The notes under the pieces: generated by a model | What the model was told of the DNA's origin: nothing | The model's input: the letters and a program-made list of their open reading frames with translations, nothing else | The model's database searches: none | Shown here: one piece after another, positions 43,972 through 52,879 of the stretch | How the letters are laid out: every line of letters starts with the position of its first letter | Position numbering within the stretch: the first letter of the stretch is position 1 | Made by a program: the position numbers and the translations under genes | Source of the DNA: Rhizobium sp. CC-YZS058 | Lineage (GTDB): Bacteria; Pseudomonadota; Alphaproteobacteria; Rhizobiales; Rhizobiaceae | Assembly: GCF_034720595.1 (NCBI RefSeq) | Contig: NZ_JAYESJ010000001.1 | Location: 1,018,001 to 1,082,000, forward strand | DNA length: 64,000 nucleotides | Direction: 5' to 3'

Positions 43972-44057
43972 GCCGAAAGCCGGCCTGGCGCGGTTTACTC
44001 CGGCCAAGCTGCGCTTTACATCTCTCCCTCGATCCCCCGAGAGCGAAGGAGTGCCCA

Positions 44058-45710
44058 ATGGCGGCTGAGGCGAGAAGCGGCAAGGACTGGTGGCGCGGCG
44101 CGGTGATCTATCAGGTCTATCCGCGCTCCTTTCAGGACATGACGGGCGATGGGCTGGGCGATATCAAGGGGGTCACCGAACGGCTGCCCTATATTGCCAG
44201 CCTCGGCGTCGATGCCATCTGGCTCTCGCCCTTCTTCACCTCGCCCATGGCCGACATGGGCTATGACGTCTCCAATTACTGCGATGTCGACCCGATGTTC
44301 GGCACGCTCGCCGATTTCGACGCCATGATGGAGCGGGCGCATGCGCTCGGCATCAAGGTTATCATCGACCAGGTGATCTCCCACACCTCCGACAAGCATC
44401 CCTGGTTCGAGGAGAGCCGGTCAAGCCGCAGCAACGAGAAGGCCGACTGGTATGTCTGGGCCGATGCCAAGCCGGACGGCACGGCGCCCAACAACTGGCT
44501 GTCGATCTTCGGCGGGCCGGCCTGGGAATGGGACGGGGTGCGCAAGCAATATTACCTGCACAACTTTCTGGGCTCGCAGCCGGACCTCAACTTTCACACC
44601 CCGGCCGTTCAGGATGCGGTGCTGGACGCCGTGCGCTTCTGGCTCGACCGCGGCGTCGACGGCTTCCGGCTCGATACGGTCAACTACTACTTCCACGACA
44701 AGGAGCTGCGCGACAACCCACCGCTCGGCCATGACGACGATGCGCCCGGTCTCGACGCGCCGGACGTCAATCCCTATGGCATGCAGCAGCATCTCTACGA
44801 CAAGACCCAGCCGGAAAACATCGGCTTCCTCAAGCGGTTCCGCGCGCTGCTCGACAGCTATGAGGGCCGCAGCTCCGTCGGCGAGATCGGCGATGGCGCC
44901 CGCTCCCTGAAGACGCTTGCCGCCTATGTCAGCGACGGCGACAAGCTGCATATGTGCTACACCTTCGACCTGCTGGGCCCGGATTTTACCGCAAGCCATA
45001 TCCGCCAATGCGTCTCGGCCTTCGAGGACAATGTGCGCGACGGCTGGGTCTGCTGGGCCTTCTCGAACCATGACGTCAAGCGCCATGTCAGCCGCTTCAT
45101 CGAGCAGGAGAGCGAGCGCGAGCGGGTCGCGAAACTCGCCATCACCGTGCTCGCGACTCTCCGCGGCTCGATCTGCCTCTACCAGGGCGAAGAGCTGGCG
45201 CTGCCCGAGGCGGAGCTGGAGCTTCACGAATTGCGTGACCCCTATGGCATCCGCTTCTGGCCGGCCTTCAAGGGCCGCGACGGGTGCCGCACGCCGATGC
45301 CTTGGACGGCCTCTGCCGCCAATGCCGGATTCACGACCGGCAAACCCTGGCTTCCCGTGCCGGCAGAACACAAGGCGCTGGCTGTCGACGCGCAGGAGGG
45401 CGACGAGGCTTCAGTGCTCGCCCACTACCGCGCGACGCTCGCCTTCCGAAAGGTCCATGACAGTCTCTATGATGGCGGCCTGACCTTCCTCGACACCAAC
45501 CAGGATGTTTTGATCTTCACACGCGAAAAGGCCGGCGAACGCCTGCTCTTCCTCTTCAACCTCCGCCGCGGCCCGCAGAGCGTCCCGGTGCCGAAGGGGC
45601 TGACGGTCACCGAGGCGATCCCGCTCCCGGGCTTCGATACGGCGACGCTGGAGAAGGGCGAGATCCGGCTGGAGGCGCTGGATGCGTTCTGCGGGCGGGT
45701 GTCGGCGTGA
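44058..45710 (+). CDS. aglA: Alpha-glucosidase, GH13 family
   Basis: 550 residues from the ATG at 44058, preceded by AAGGAG; in-frame codons further upstream overlap der. GH13 signature regions: DQVISHTSDKHPWF, GFRLDTVNYYFHD (nucleophile Asp), SSVGEIGDG (acid/base Glu) and AFSNHDVKRH (transition-state Asp). No signal peptide, so it acts in the cytoplasm on imported alpha-glucosides such as sucrose, trehalose or maltose. It resembles rhizobial AglA, but the agl transport genes are not next to it here, so the symbol is by resemblance. Confidence 0.88.
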   Translation: MAAEARSGKDWWRGAVIYQVYPRSFQDMTGDGLGDIKGVTERLPYIASLGVDAIWLSPFFTSPMADMGYDVSNYCDVDPMFGTLADFDAMMERAHALGIKVIIDQVISHTSDKHPWFEESRSSRSNEKADWYVWADAKPDGTAPNNWLSIFGGPAWEWDGVRKQYYLHNFLGSQPDLNFHTPAVQDAVLDAVRFWLDRGVDGFRLDTVNYYFHDKELRDNPPLGHDDDAPGLDAPDVNPYGMQQHLYDKTQPENIGFLKRFRALLDSYEGRSSVGEIGDGARSLKTLAAYVSDGDKLHMCYTFDLLGPDFTASHIRQCVSAFEDNVRDGWVCWAFSNHDVKRHVSRFIEQESERERVAKLAITVLATLRGSICLYQGEELALPEAELELHELRDPYGIRFWPAFKGRDGCRTPMPWTASAANAGFTTGKPWLPVPAEHKALAVDAQEGDEASVLAHYRATLAFRKVHDSLYDGGLTFLDTNQDVLIFTREKAGERLLFLFNLRRGPQSVPVPKGLTVTEAIPLPGFDTATLEKGEIRLEALDAFCGRVSA

Positions 45711-45757
45711 AGGGGCTTCGTGCGAGTGCTATGACAAAAGACAGCCAGGAGTACGGC

Positions 45758-46018
45758 ATGAGGAATGGCAGCAAAGACCAGCATTCGGTCGAGTCGGCAA
45801 CTGAGAGACCGACAGATCATGTTGGTACTCCGTTGACCAGCTGGATCGATTCGGCAGTGCTAGAAAAGGTCGAGCCCGTGGAAATGGCGGAGGACTTTCT
45901 GCGGAATAAGGCGAGGGGCGCGACAGCGAGCGGGCTCGACCATTTTCTCCGATCGGCGCCGAACGTGCCGCCGCAGGAAGGCGATGAAATTCCTAAAGGC
46001 TGGCCAGGAACTTTGTGA
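45758..46018 (+). CDS. Small hypothetical protein
   Basis: 86 residues from the ATG at 45758, which has a well-spaced CAGGAG; in-frame starts at 45707 and 45731 are weaker. The protein is hydrophilic and acidic, with no signal, membrane segment or motif I recognise (EKVEPVEMAEDFLRN is predicted helical). It follows the alpha-glucosidase gene by about 47 bp and converges on the toxin gene with a 2-bp gap. It could be an orphan antitoxin-like protein, but nothing shows this. Confidence 0.5.
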   Translation: MRNGSKDQHSVESATERPTDHVGTPLTSWIDSAVLEKVEPVEMAEDFLRNKARGATASGLDHFLRSAPNVPPQEGDEIPKGWPGTL

Positions 46019-46020
46019 CG

Positions 46021-46275
46021 TCATCGCAATCGCTTATCATATTCGGCATGCGAGCCGATCCAGAACCAGACGAAGTCCACACCGTCCTGAACGGCAAGGG
46101 CGCGCCAGGAGAGCCCGACACGCACCGACCATAATCGACCCACCTGCTTCAGATGCAAGGAGGGATGGTTGGGGTTTTGTTTGAGAAGTTCGAAGTTGCG
46201 GTCCGCGAGTGATTGGATATGTCGGGGTAGCCTGGCATAGGCTGTCCAGAAGGCAGTTGTCGCGTGATGCCTCAC
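46021..46275 (-). CDS. RelE/ParE-superfamily toxin
   Basis: 84 residues, with the fold pattern of RelE/ParE toxins: helical FWTAYARLPRHIQSLADRNF, then strands LHLKQVGRLWSVRVGLSWRAL and VDFVWFWIGSHAEYDKRL. The WxGSHxxYD ending is typical of HigB/RelE-like mRNA interferases. It overlaps the upstream antitoxin gene by four bases (ATGA). No truncation seen. Confidence 0.82.
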   Translation of the reverse strand: MRHHATTAFWTAYARLPRHIQSLADRNFELLKQNPNHPSLHLKQVGRLWSVRVGLSWRALAVQDGVDFVWFWIGSHAEYDKRLR

Positions 46276-46472
46276 AGACTGCGTGTCTTGCCGGAGCGGA
46301 ACTCGGCAAGAGCGGCATCGGCGGCATCGTCGAGGGCGCCGGATCTGGCGTCACGTTCCAACTGCTCGTCCCATCTGCGAGCCTGCAGAGCCTCGAACCA
46401 GCGCTCGAACTCTTGGAACTCCTTTGAGGAAAGCTCCGTAACGGACTGTTCGATCTGGCGCAGAAGGCTCAT
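46272..46472 (-). CDS. Cognate antitoxin of the RelE-like toxin
   Basis: 66 residues from the ATG at 46470-46472, which has a perfect AAGGAG at six bases. The sequence is helical and charged (SLLRQIEQSVTELSSKEFQ, FERWFEALQARRWDEQLE), ending in the basic RSGKTRSL. It has no obvious DNA-binding motif. Gene order antitoxin-toxin with ATGA overlap fits a type II module. The antitoxin call rests on context. Confidence 0.75.
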   Translation of the reverse strand: MSLLRQIEQSVTELSSKEFQEFERWFEALQARRWDEQLERDARSGALDDAADAALAEFRSGKTRSL

Positions 46473-46527
46473 GCCGGGCTCCTTCGGTTTCAATAAATCT
46501 AACCCAAAGGCCGGCGCTTGCAAAGCG

Positions 46528-48225
46528 TCACCCGATCAGCATGAACCGATCGACATCCACCAGCCCCCTGTCCGAGATCTTCAGATGCGGGATGACGGGG
46601 AGGGGGAGGAAGGCCAGTTGGAGGAAGGGTTCCTGCAGCGTGGCGCCGAGCGAGAAGGCGGCCTTGCGCAGCGTCTGCAGCGTGTCGCGCACGCTCTCAT
46701 AGGGCTCCAGGCTCATCAGGCCGGCAACGGGCAGCGCGATCTCGGCGGTGACACGACCGTCTTCCACCACGACGAAGCCGCCCTTGATCTCCCCCAGCCG
46801 ATTGGCGGCCAGCGCCATGTCGTCGGCATCGACTCCCACCACGCAGATGTTGTGGCTGTCATGGCCGACGGTGGAGGCGATCGCGCCTTTCTTCAGCCCG
46901 AAGCCCTGCACGAAGCCATTGGCATGGTTGCCGTTCAACCCATGTCGCTCGATCACCGCCACCTTGATGATGTCGCGCCCGAGATCCGCGCCTGCCTCGT
47001 TGCCCTTCGCCGGCAGCTGGAAGCGGCGATGCTCGGTGATGATCTTGCCGGGCAGCACGCCGATCACCGAGGTTTCGCCGTCGCTGTAGGGAACGGCGAA
47101 GGCCGAGGGCTCGATCCGGCCGGCCTTGACGCTGTCGAGCCCGACCGGGGCAACCGGCGTCCGGGTGGCGAACAGGGTCTCCGTCACCCGCCGGCCGGCG
47201 GCGAAGACATGGGCGGCGCGGGCGCCCTCCAGGCTGTCGACGACCACGAGATCCGCCCGCCAGCCGGGCGCCACGAGGCCCCGATCAGCCAGACCAAAGG
47301 CCCGGGCCGCGGAAATCGAGGCGGCGCGATAGACGGCGAGGGGCGCGGCGCCCAGTCGGATCGCCTCGCGGATCATGAAGTCGAGATGGCCTTCCTCGGC
47401 AATGTCGAGCGGGTTGCGGTCGTCGGTGCAGAGCGCGAGGAAGGGGGACAGGCGTTCGGTCAGGATCGGCAGCAGCGCATGCAGGTCCTTCGAGACCGAA
47501 CCCTCGCGCACGAGGATATGCATGCCCTTTCGGATTTTCTCCAGCGCTTCCTCCGCGCTCGTGCATTCGTGGTCGGTGCGGATGCCGGCCGAGAGATAGC
47601 CGTTGAGATCGAGGCCGCGCAGCAGGGGCGCATGCCCGTCGATATGGCCGCCCTGGAAGGCCTCCAGCTTGGCGAGGCAGACGGGATCCTTGTGGAGGAC
47701 GCCGGGGAAGTTCATGAACTCCGCCAGGCCGATGACCTTCGGATGATTGCGGAACGGCAGAAGAGCCTCGATCGGCAGGTCGGCACCCGAGGTTTCGAGA
47801 TGGGTGGCCGGCACGCAGGAGGAAAGCTGGACACGCACATCCATGATCGTCTGCTCGGCGGAGTCGAGGAAGAAGCGGATGCCCTCCGCTCCGAGCACAT
47901 TGGCGATTTCATGCGGATCGCAGATTGCCGTCGTCACGCCATAGGGCAGCACGCAGCGATCGAATTCATGCGGCGTGACCAGCGAGGATTCGATATGCAG
48001 ATGCGTGTCGATGAAGCCTGGAACGACGGTAAGGCCCGAAATGTCGATTTCCTCCCGCCCCGCATAGCGCCCGCAGGTGCCGACGATGCGGTCGCCGCAA
48101 ATGGCGATGTCGGAGGAGACCAGATCCCCGGTGACGAGATCGAAGAAGCGGCCGTTCTTCAGCACGAGATCGGCCGGCACGCGACCGGTGCCCTGGTCGA
48201 TCAGGTCGGGGAGGGAAGCAGACAT
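46528..48225 (-). CDS. ade: Adenine deaminase
   Basis: 565 residues from the ATG at 48223-48225 (GGAGAG upstream). Two-domain amidohydrolase: [15 protein letters not shown] holds the metal-binding HxH, GHAPLLRG and [11 protein letters not shown] follow, and the C-terminal [24 protein letters not shown] are typical of Ade. It deaminates adenine to hypoxanthine, which XdhABC can oxidise. It lies about 13 kb from the other purine genes, with no purine neighbour. Confidence 0.92.
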   Translation of the reverse strand: MSASLPDLIDQGTGRVPADLVLKNGRFFDLVTGDLVSSDIAICGDRIVGTCGRYAGREEIDISGLTVVPGFIDTHLHIESSLVTPHEFDRCVLPYGVTTAICDPHEIANVLGAEGIRFFLDSAEQTIMDVRVQLSSCVPATHLETSGADLPIEALLPFRNHPKVIGLAEFMNFPGVLHKDPVCLAKLEAFQGGHIDGHAPLLRGLDLNGYLSAGIRTDHECTSAEEALEKIRKGMHILVREGSVSKDLHALLPILTERLSPFLALCTDDRNPLDIAEEGHLDFMIREAIRLGAAPLAVYRAASISAARAFGLADRGLVAPGWRADLVVVDSLEGARAAHVFAAGRRVTETLFATRTPVAPVGLDSVKAGRIEPSAFAVPYSDGETSVIGVLPGKIITEHRRFQLPAKGNEAGADLGRDIIKVAVIERHGLNGNHANGFVQGFGLKKGAIASTVGHDSHNICVVGVDADDMALAANRLGEIKGGFVVVEDGRVTAEIALPVAGLMSLEPYESVRDTLQTLRKAAFSLGATLQEPFLQLAFLPLPVIPHLKISDRGLVDVDRFMLIG

Positions 48226-48237
48226 CGGGCTCTCCGT

Positions 48238-48266
48238 GGTCTCGGGTCGGAACCCGATCCTAGACC
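48238..48266. promoter_or_regulatory. Nested inverted repeat in the ade leader
   Basis: GGTCT-CGGGT-CGGA-ACCCG-ATCCT-AGACC: two 5-bp stems with a 5-nt bulge, 13 bp upstream of the ade start. It lies in the 136-bp gap shared with the HPP gene and could be a leader hairpin or operator. Confidence 0.4.
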
Positions 48267-48361
48267 AGATCCTCGCCTGTGCGAAAGCGCTCCGAGGAAG
48301 AACTGGACGATGCGTGCTGGCGCAGGCTAAGCCGCTGCCGAAGCAGAGGGAGATGCGTGCG

Positions 48362-49528
48362 ATGATCAGACCTTTCGGCGGAGGCGACCTCGCGCGCCTT
48401 CTCCATGGCTTCGGGCCGGCATCGGCCTCGGTCAGCCGGCGGGAGATGCTGCGCTCGGGGCTCGGCGCCCTGCTCGGCATCGGCTTTGCGGCGGTTCTGG
48501 CCTTCCTCCTGGCCGGGCCACCCCTGCCGCTGCTCATCCCGCCCATGGGGGCATCGGCGGTGCTGCTTTTCGCCGTGCCCTCCAGCCCGCTCGCCCAGCC
48601 CTGGAACATGCTGGTCGGCAATCTCGTCGCCGCAGTGATCGGTGTGAGCGTCGCGCTTCTGGTCGACGATGTGCTGCTCGCCGCAGCCCTTGCGATCGGG
48701 CTGGCGATCGGTGCCATGCTGGCATTGCGCTGCCTGCATCCGCCAAGCGGCGCCGTGGCGCTGACTGCCGTGCTCGGCGGACCGGCGATTCACGACCTGG
48801 GCTATGGTTTCGTGCTTTGGCCGGTCATGGGCAATTCGCTGCTGCTGCTGATCGCGGCGCTCACCTACAACCGCCTGGCCGGCCGCAGCTATCCGCACAG
48901 CCTGGCGGCACCGCGCCATCCGCACCAGACCGAGGATCCGCCACAGCTCGATCGCATCGGCTTTGCCAGCGAGGATCTCGACAGCGTGCTGAAGGACCTG
49001 GATGCCGTGATCGATATCAACCGCGAGGATCTCGAACAGATCCTGCGCCGTACGGAGCTGCGGTCGCTCCGGCGACGCTCGGGCACGACGCGCTGCGGGC
49101 AGATCATGTCGCGCGACGTCGTGGCCGTAGCGCCGGATGCGCCGCTCGGGGAGGCGCATGCGCTGATGGCACGCCACCATATCAAGGCGCTGCCCGTGAC
49201 GGACGATCAGGCGCGCATCCTCGGCATCGTCACCCAGACGGACCTGCTCGACCGGGCGGACTGGCGCGGCGGGCGGCCCGGCATCGGTGCGCGCCAGCGC
49301 CTGCGCCTGGCGATGACCGGCGCCAGCGCTCCTAACGGAACGGTCAAGGATATTATGACCAGCCCGGTCCGCACGGTGGCGCCGGACATGCCGATCAGCG
49401 AGGCGATCGTCCTCTTTGCGGAAGAAGGGCTGCATTACCTGCCGGCAATCGGGCCGGGCGGCAAGCTGGTCGGCATCGTCTCGCAATCGGACGTGCTGGT
49501 CGCCATGCTCGCCGATAAGGCGGCCTGA
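48362..49528 (+). CDS. HPP-family membrane protein with two CBS domains
   Basis: 388 residues from the ATG at 48362 (GGGAG at nine bases); the ATG at 48353 is too close to that site. Residues about 28-170 are an HPP integral-membrane domain with four or five helices and the HPP triplet ([14 protein letters not shown]). Residues about 250-385 are a CBS pair ([18 protein letters not shown] and [18 protein letters not shown]), which usually senses adenine nucleotides. HPP proteins have been linked to nitrite transport in plastids. The substrate here is unknown. Confidence 0.85.
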   Translation: MIRPFGGGDLARLLHGFGPASASVSRREMLRSGLGALLGIGFAAVLAFLLAGPPLPLLIPPMGASAVLLFAVPSSPLAQPWNMLVGNLVAAVIGVSVALLVDDVLLAAALAIGLAIGAMLALRCLHPPSGAVALTAVLGGPAIHDLGYGFVLWPVMGNSLLLLIAALTYNRLAGRSYPHSLAAPRHPHQTEDPPQLDRIGFASEDLDSVLKDLDAVIDINREDLEQILRRTELRSLRRRSGTTRCGQIMSRDVVAVAPDAPLGEAHALMARHHIKALPVTDDQARILGIVTQTDLLDRADWRGGRPGIGARQRLRLAMTGASAPNGTVKDIMTSPVRTVAPDMPISEAIVLFAEEGLHYLPAIGPGGKLVGIVSQSDVLVAMLADKAA

Positions 49529-49534
49529 CGCGCC

Positions 49535-50263
49535 TCACACATAGAGTGCCGCCATCTTGCGCCAGGCGGAGGCGCGATGGGCGCGGCCGTCCCAGACATG
49601 CAGCTGATGGCCGATGCCTTTGGCGGCGAGCAGCCGAGACAGGGCCAGGTTGTTGTCGAGGAACGGATCCTCGCGGCCGATGGTCAGCACGATCTCGCGC
49701 CCGCGCATATGTTGCAGCACGCCGTCATCGGCGAGCCCGGGCAGGAAATGCGAGGGCGTGCGGTAAAAGATCTCCTCGTCATAATGCCCCTCGAACAGAT
49801 CGTCGAAACTCTCGACCCGCAGGCTCAGATCGTAGCGCCCGGAAAAGGCGGCGAGCTTGTCGAAGAGATGCGGGTGGCGGAAGAAGAGGCTCGCCGCCTG
49901 GAAGGCGCCGAGGCTGCAGCCCTGGACGATCGTTGCCCCGAACGGATTGCGCGCCGCCATCAGCGGCAGGACCTCGTTGAGGATATAGTCTTCATAGGCC
50001 GCATGGCGGCGGATGCGATCGGCCGGATGCTTTCCGCGATCATAGAGGCTTTCCTGCGCGATGCCCTCCAGGCAGTAGAGCTGCAGATATCCGGCCTCCA
50101 CCTTGTCCCTGAGGCTCGCCACGATGCCGCGCTCTTCATATTCCCAGAAACGCCCGTCCCGGGTCGGCAGCATCAGCACCTTGGCGCCGCGATCGCCGAA
50201 GATCAGCAGCTCCATGTCGCGATGGAGCCGCGGGCTGTACCAGCGATGATACTCACGATTCAT
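49535..50263 (-). CDS. Esterase-family alpha/beta hydrolase
   Basis: 242 residues with an esterase-D-like fold. The opening MNREYHRWYSPRLHRDMELLIFG and the nucleophile elbow GCSLGAF (Ser near 117) are visible; HRASAWRKM near the end probably holds the catalytic His. No signal peptide. It overlaps the following acetyl-xylan-esterase-like gene by four bases (ATGA), so the two are co-expressed. Substrate unknown. Confidence 0.82.
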   Translation of the reverse strand: MNREYHRWYSPRLHRDMELLIFGDRGAKVLMLPTRDGRFWEYEERGIVASLRDKVEAGYLQLYCLEGIAQESLYDRGKHPADRIRRHAAYEDYILNEVLPLMAARNPFGATIVQGCSLGAFQAASLFFRHPHLFDKLAAFSGRYDLSLRVESFDDLFEGHYDEEIFYRTPSHFLPGLADDGVLQHMRGREIVLTIGREDPFLDNNLALSRLLAAKGIGHQLHVWDGRAHRASAWRKMAALYV

Positions 50264-51213
50264 GATGCCCCGAAAAACCGCTCGATCCGCCTGCTGAGAG
50301 CAGCCTTCTGCTCCGCCTCATGAGGATACTCGAAATGGCCGGCGTCGAGGATGAAGTTTTCATGATTGGGAAGCGCATTGGCAATCGAGAACTGGCAGGG
50401 CGGCGCCACTGCCGGATCGAAGCGGGCGGGCGCCACGAGCATGGGCTTGTCGATGCGCCGCGCCGCAATGGCTGCGTCGAAGATCCGCAGCCTCTCGCCG
50501 ACCTTTGGGTCGCGGTGGGCGTAGGTCTGCACGGCATCCCCGCTGCCGATCGTCGGGAGGCTGAGCCAGAGCGGACGATTGCCGAAGGTCGGGACTTCGA
50601 GAAAGCCGCGGTCGATGCGCGGCTCGTAGCCGAGCGCCAGCGCACCGATACCGCCGCCGAAGCTGATGCCGCTATAGCCGATCCCTGTCCCGATCTGCGG
50701 GAAGAGCGCAAGAAGCGCGCTCACCGAGACCCAGAGATCCTCGACGCAGCCGGCGATCACATAGCGGTCCCGCGCCTCTATCCCGTGCAGGACATGGCCG
50801 GAGGCCTCCGAAGGGATCGGCGGTGCGGCGCTGCGCGAAAGGCCGCGGAAGCAGGGAAAGAGGATCGCCGTATCATGGACGGGAATGTCGAGATCGGGCG
50901 CCTCGCGCCCGCCATAGCCATGCCCCACCACAAGCCCGCGCCGCAGGCGCCCCTCCCGCGGGGTCAGCAGCCAGCCGCCGAGCGTGATGCCGTCCGTGGT
51001 GGCGAAGCGGATGTCCTGAACGGTCCACCGGCCGGCAACGCGGCCTCCCGCAAGCGTCGGCCTCGGGTCGATCGCGCGGGCACGGGCGGAGCGCGCCTGC
51101 CAGAAAGCGTCGAAACCGGGCGGCTCCGGCGGAGGCTGCAGGGCCAGAAGCGCGGCCTCGCTGTAGCCATAGGTCGGATCGAAGGAGAAGGGGTGGGTGT
51201 CTGGCAGGCTCAA
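50260..51213 (-). CDS. Acetyl xylan esterase-like hydrolase
   Basis: 317 residues from a TTG at 51211-51213 behind GAGGGGG; a GTG at 51267 would run through the hairpin at 51241-51265 and is unlikely. AXE1-type alpha/beta hydrolase: PEPPGFDAFWQAR, VVGHGYGGREAPDL, the nucleophile loop GYSGISFGGG (Ser near 198) and ILDAGHFEYPHE (catalytic His). It would deacetylate sugars or similar esters in the cytoplasm. First gene of a two-gene unit with the next esterase. Confidence 0.8.
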   Translation of the reverse strand: MSLPDTHPFSFDPTYGYSEAALLALQPPPEPPGFDAFWQARSARARAIDPRPTLAGGRVAGRWTVQDIRFATTDGITLGGWLLTPREGRLRRGLVVGHGYGGREAPDLDIPVHDTAILFPCFRGLSRSAAPPIPSEASGHVLHGIEARDRYVIAGCVEDLWVSVSALLALFPQIGTGIGYSGISFGGGIGALALGYEPRIDRGFLEVPTFGNRPLWLSLPTIGSGDAVQTYAHRDPKVGERLRIFDAAIAARRIDKPMLVAPARFDPAVAPPCQFSIANALPNHENFILDAGHFEYPHEAEQKAALSRRIERFFGAS

Positions 51214-51240
51214 CGGGGAACCCCCTCGGCCGTTCGGAGA

Positions 51241-51265
51241 GGGCGCCGCAGAGGGTGCGGCGCCC
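51241..51265. terminator. GC hairpin between aminotransferase and esterase genes
   Basis: GGGCGCCGCA pairs perfectly with TGCGGCGCCC around GAGGG. It directly follows the aminotransferase stop on the minus strand. There is no T tract, so it is either a weak terminator or an mRNA 3' stabiliser. Confidence 0.5.
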
Positions 51266-51273
51266 ACTGCCGA

Positions 51274-52602
51274 TCAGGCGTTGGCGGTCAGCACCGCGCG
51301 GATGCCTTCGACCAACTCGTCGATCTGCGCTTCGGTGATGATCAGCGGCGGCGAAAGCGCGATGATGTCACCGGTCGTGCGGATCAGGAAGCCGCTCTCA
51401 TAGGCCTTCAGGAAGGCCGAGAAGGCCCGCTTGGTCGGCTCTCCGGCAATCGGCGCCAATTCGATCGCGCCGATCAGGCCGATGTTGCGGATGTCGATGA
51501 CATGCGGGCAATCCGAGAGCGAATGCAGCGCCTTCTCCCAATAGGGGGCAAGAGTCGCCGCGCGGGTCAGCAGGCCCTCGTCGCGATAGGTGTCGAGCGT
51601 GGCAAGCGCCGCGGCCGAAGAGATCGGATTCCCCGAATAGGTATAGCCGTGGAAGAACTCGATCATGTGCTCCGGACCCTGCATGAAGGCATCGTGGATC
51701 TCGGCGGTCACGAAGACGGCGCCCATGGGAATGACGCCGTTGGTCAGGCCCTTGGCGGTGACGATCATGTCCGGCATGACGTCGAAATACTGCGCGGCGA
51801 AGGGGGTGCCGAGACGGCCATAGCCGGTGATGACTTCGTCGAAGATCAACAGGATGCCGTGCTTGGTGCAGATCTCGCGCAGCTTCTGCAGATAGCCCTT
51901 CGGCGGAATGAGCACACCCGTGGACCCCGCCACCGGCTCGACGATGACGGCGGCGATGGTCGAGGCGTCATGCAGCGTGACGATGCGCTCGAGTTCGCTG
52001 GCAATGTCGCCGCCATGCTCCGGCTGGCCCTTGGTGAAGGCATTCTTGTCTGGCTGGTGGGTGTGGGGCATGTGGTCGACGCCGGTGAGCAGCGTGCCGA
52101 ACATCTTGCGGTTGGTCACGATGCCGCCCACGGAAATGCCGCCGAAATTGACGCCATGATAGCCGCGCTCGCGGCCGATGAGGCGCGTGCGCGAGCCGTC
52201 GCCCTTCACGCGGTGATAGGCGAGCGCCACCTTGAGTGCCGTGTCGACCGATTCGGAGCCGGAATTGGTGTAGAGAACATGGTCGAAGCCGGGCGGGGCG
52301 ATGTCGATCAGCCGGTTGGCCAGCTCGAAGGCCTTGGGGTGGCCGAGCTGGAAGGCCGGTGCGTAATCGAGAATGCCGGCCTGCTCGCGGATCGCCTCGG
52401 TGATCAGCGGGCGGCAGTGGCCGGCATTGACGCACCAAAGCCCGGCGGTGCCGTCCAGCACGGTGCGGCCGTCATGCGTCTGGTAATGCATGTCCTTGGC
52501 CGAAACGAAAAGGCGCGGTTCCTTCTTGTACTGTCTGTTGGCCGTAAACGGCATCCAGAAGGCGCGCAGATCATTCGGCGTGGCGTTGAGACGGTTGGAC
52601 AT
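51274..52602 (-). CDS. Class III aminotransferase (omega-amino acid:pyruvate type)
   Basis: 442 residues from the ATG at 52600-52602 (start MSNRLNATPNDLRAFWMPFT). PLP fold-type I class III: LWCVNAGHCRP, YTNSGSESVDTALK, GYHGVNFGG, LIFDEVITGYGRLG and the PLP-lysine loop VTAKGLTNGVIPMGAV. The MPFTANRQYK opening is typical of beta-alanine/omega-amino acid:pyruvate transaminases. It would move amino groups from beta-alanine, polyamine-derived or similar amines to pyruvate. A palindrome lies 78 bp upstream. Confidence 0.88.
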   Translation of the reverse strand: MSNRLNATPNDLRAFWMPFTANRQYKKEPRLFVSAKDMHYQTHDGRTVLDGTAGLWCVNAGHCRPLITEAIREQAGILDYAPAFQLGHPKAFELANRLIDIAPPGFDHVLYTNSGSESVDTALKVALAYHRVKGDGSRTRLIGRERGYHGVNFGGISVGGIVTNRKMFGTLLTGVDHMPHTHQPDKNAFTKGQPEHGGDIASELERIVTLHDASTIAAVIVEPVAGSTGVLIPPKGYLQKLREICTKHGILLIFDEVITGYGRLGTPFAAQYFDVMPDMIVTAKGLTNGVIPMGAVFVTAEIHDAFMQGPEHMIEFFHGYTYSGNPISSAAALATLDTYRDEGLLTRAATLAPYWEKALHSLSDCPHVIDIRNIGLIGAIELAPIAGEPTKRAFSAFLKAYESGFLIRTTGDIIALSPPLIITEAQIDELVEGIRAVLTANA

Positions 52603-52679
52603 GCGAGGCTCCCCAGGCCTGCGTGAGCGGCCCTTGTTTCGTTGCAAAACGGCCGATGACAGGCGGCGCAGGGCCAATC

Positions 52680-52697
52680 TTTGACCCGATGGTCAAA
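52680..52697. promoter_or_regulatory. Palindrome upstream of the aminotransferase gene
   Basis: TTTGACC-CGAT-GGTCAAA, a perfect 7-bp inverted repeat in the 277-bp gap (52603-52879) before the GH9 gene. Its shape suits a GntR/FadR- or TetR-type regulator, and its minus-strand TTGACC could also serve as a -35 element. The regulator is not in the window. Confidence 0.5.
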
Positions 52698-52879
52698 TTA
52701 TCAGGCGCTAATGCCACGTCAAGCCTGCCGGTGGCTGGCGGATGGGCGGGGAGCGTGGCGGAATCTGGCACTGGAGCGGCGCGAAAGGCGAGACCGGCCG
52801 GGGGTTCAAGAAACCTTCACCTTTTCGCAGGATGCTGCGCGCCGAACGCCGCATGAAGCGGGCCAGGATAGACCCCATC

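Noticed and set aside
50320..52626. 768-residue plus-strand frame opposite the esterase and aminotransferase genes
   Set aside because: The real genes on the minus strand have catalytic motifs; this frame has none.
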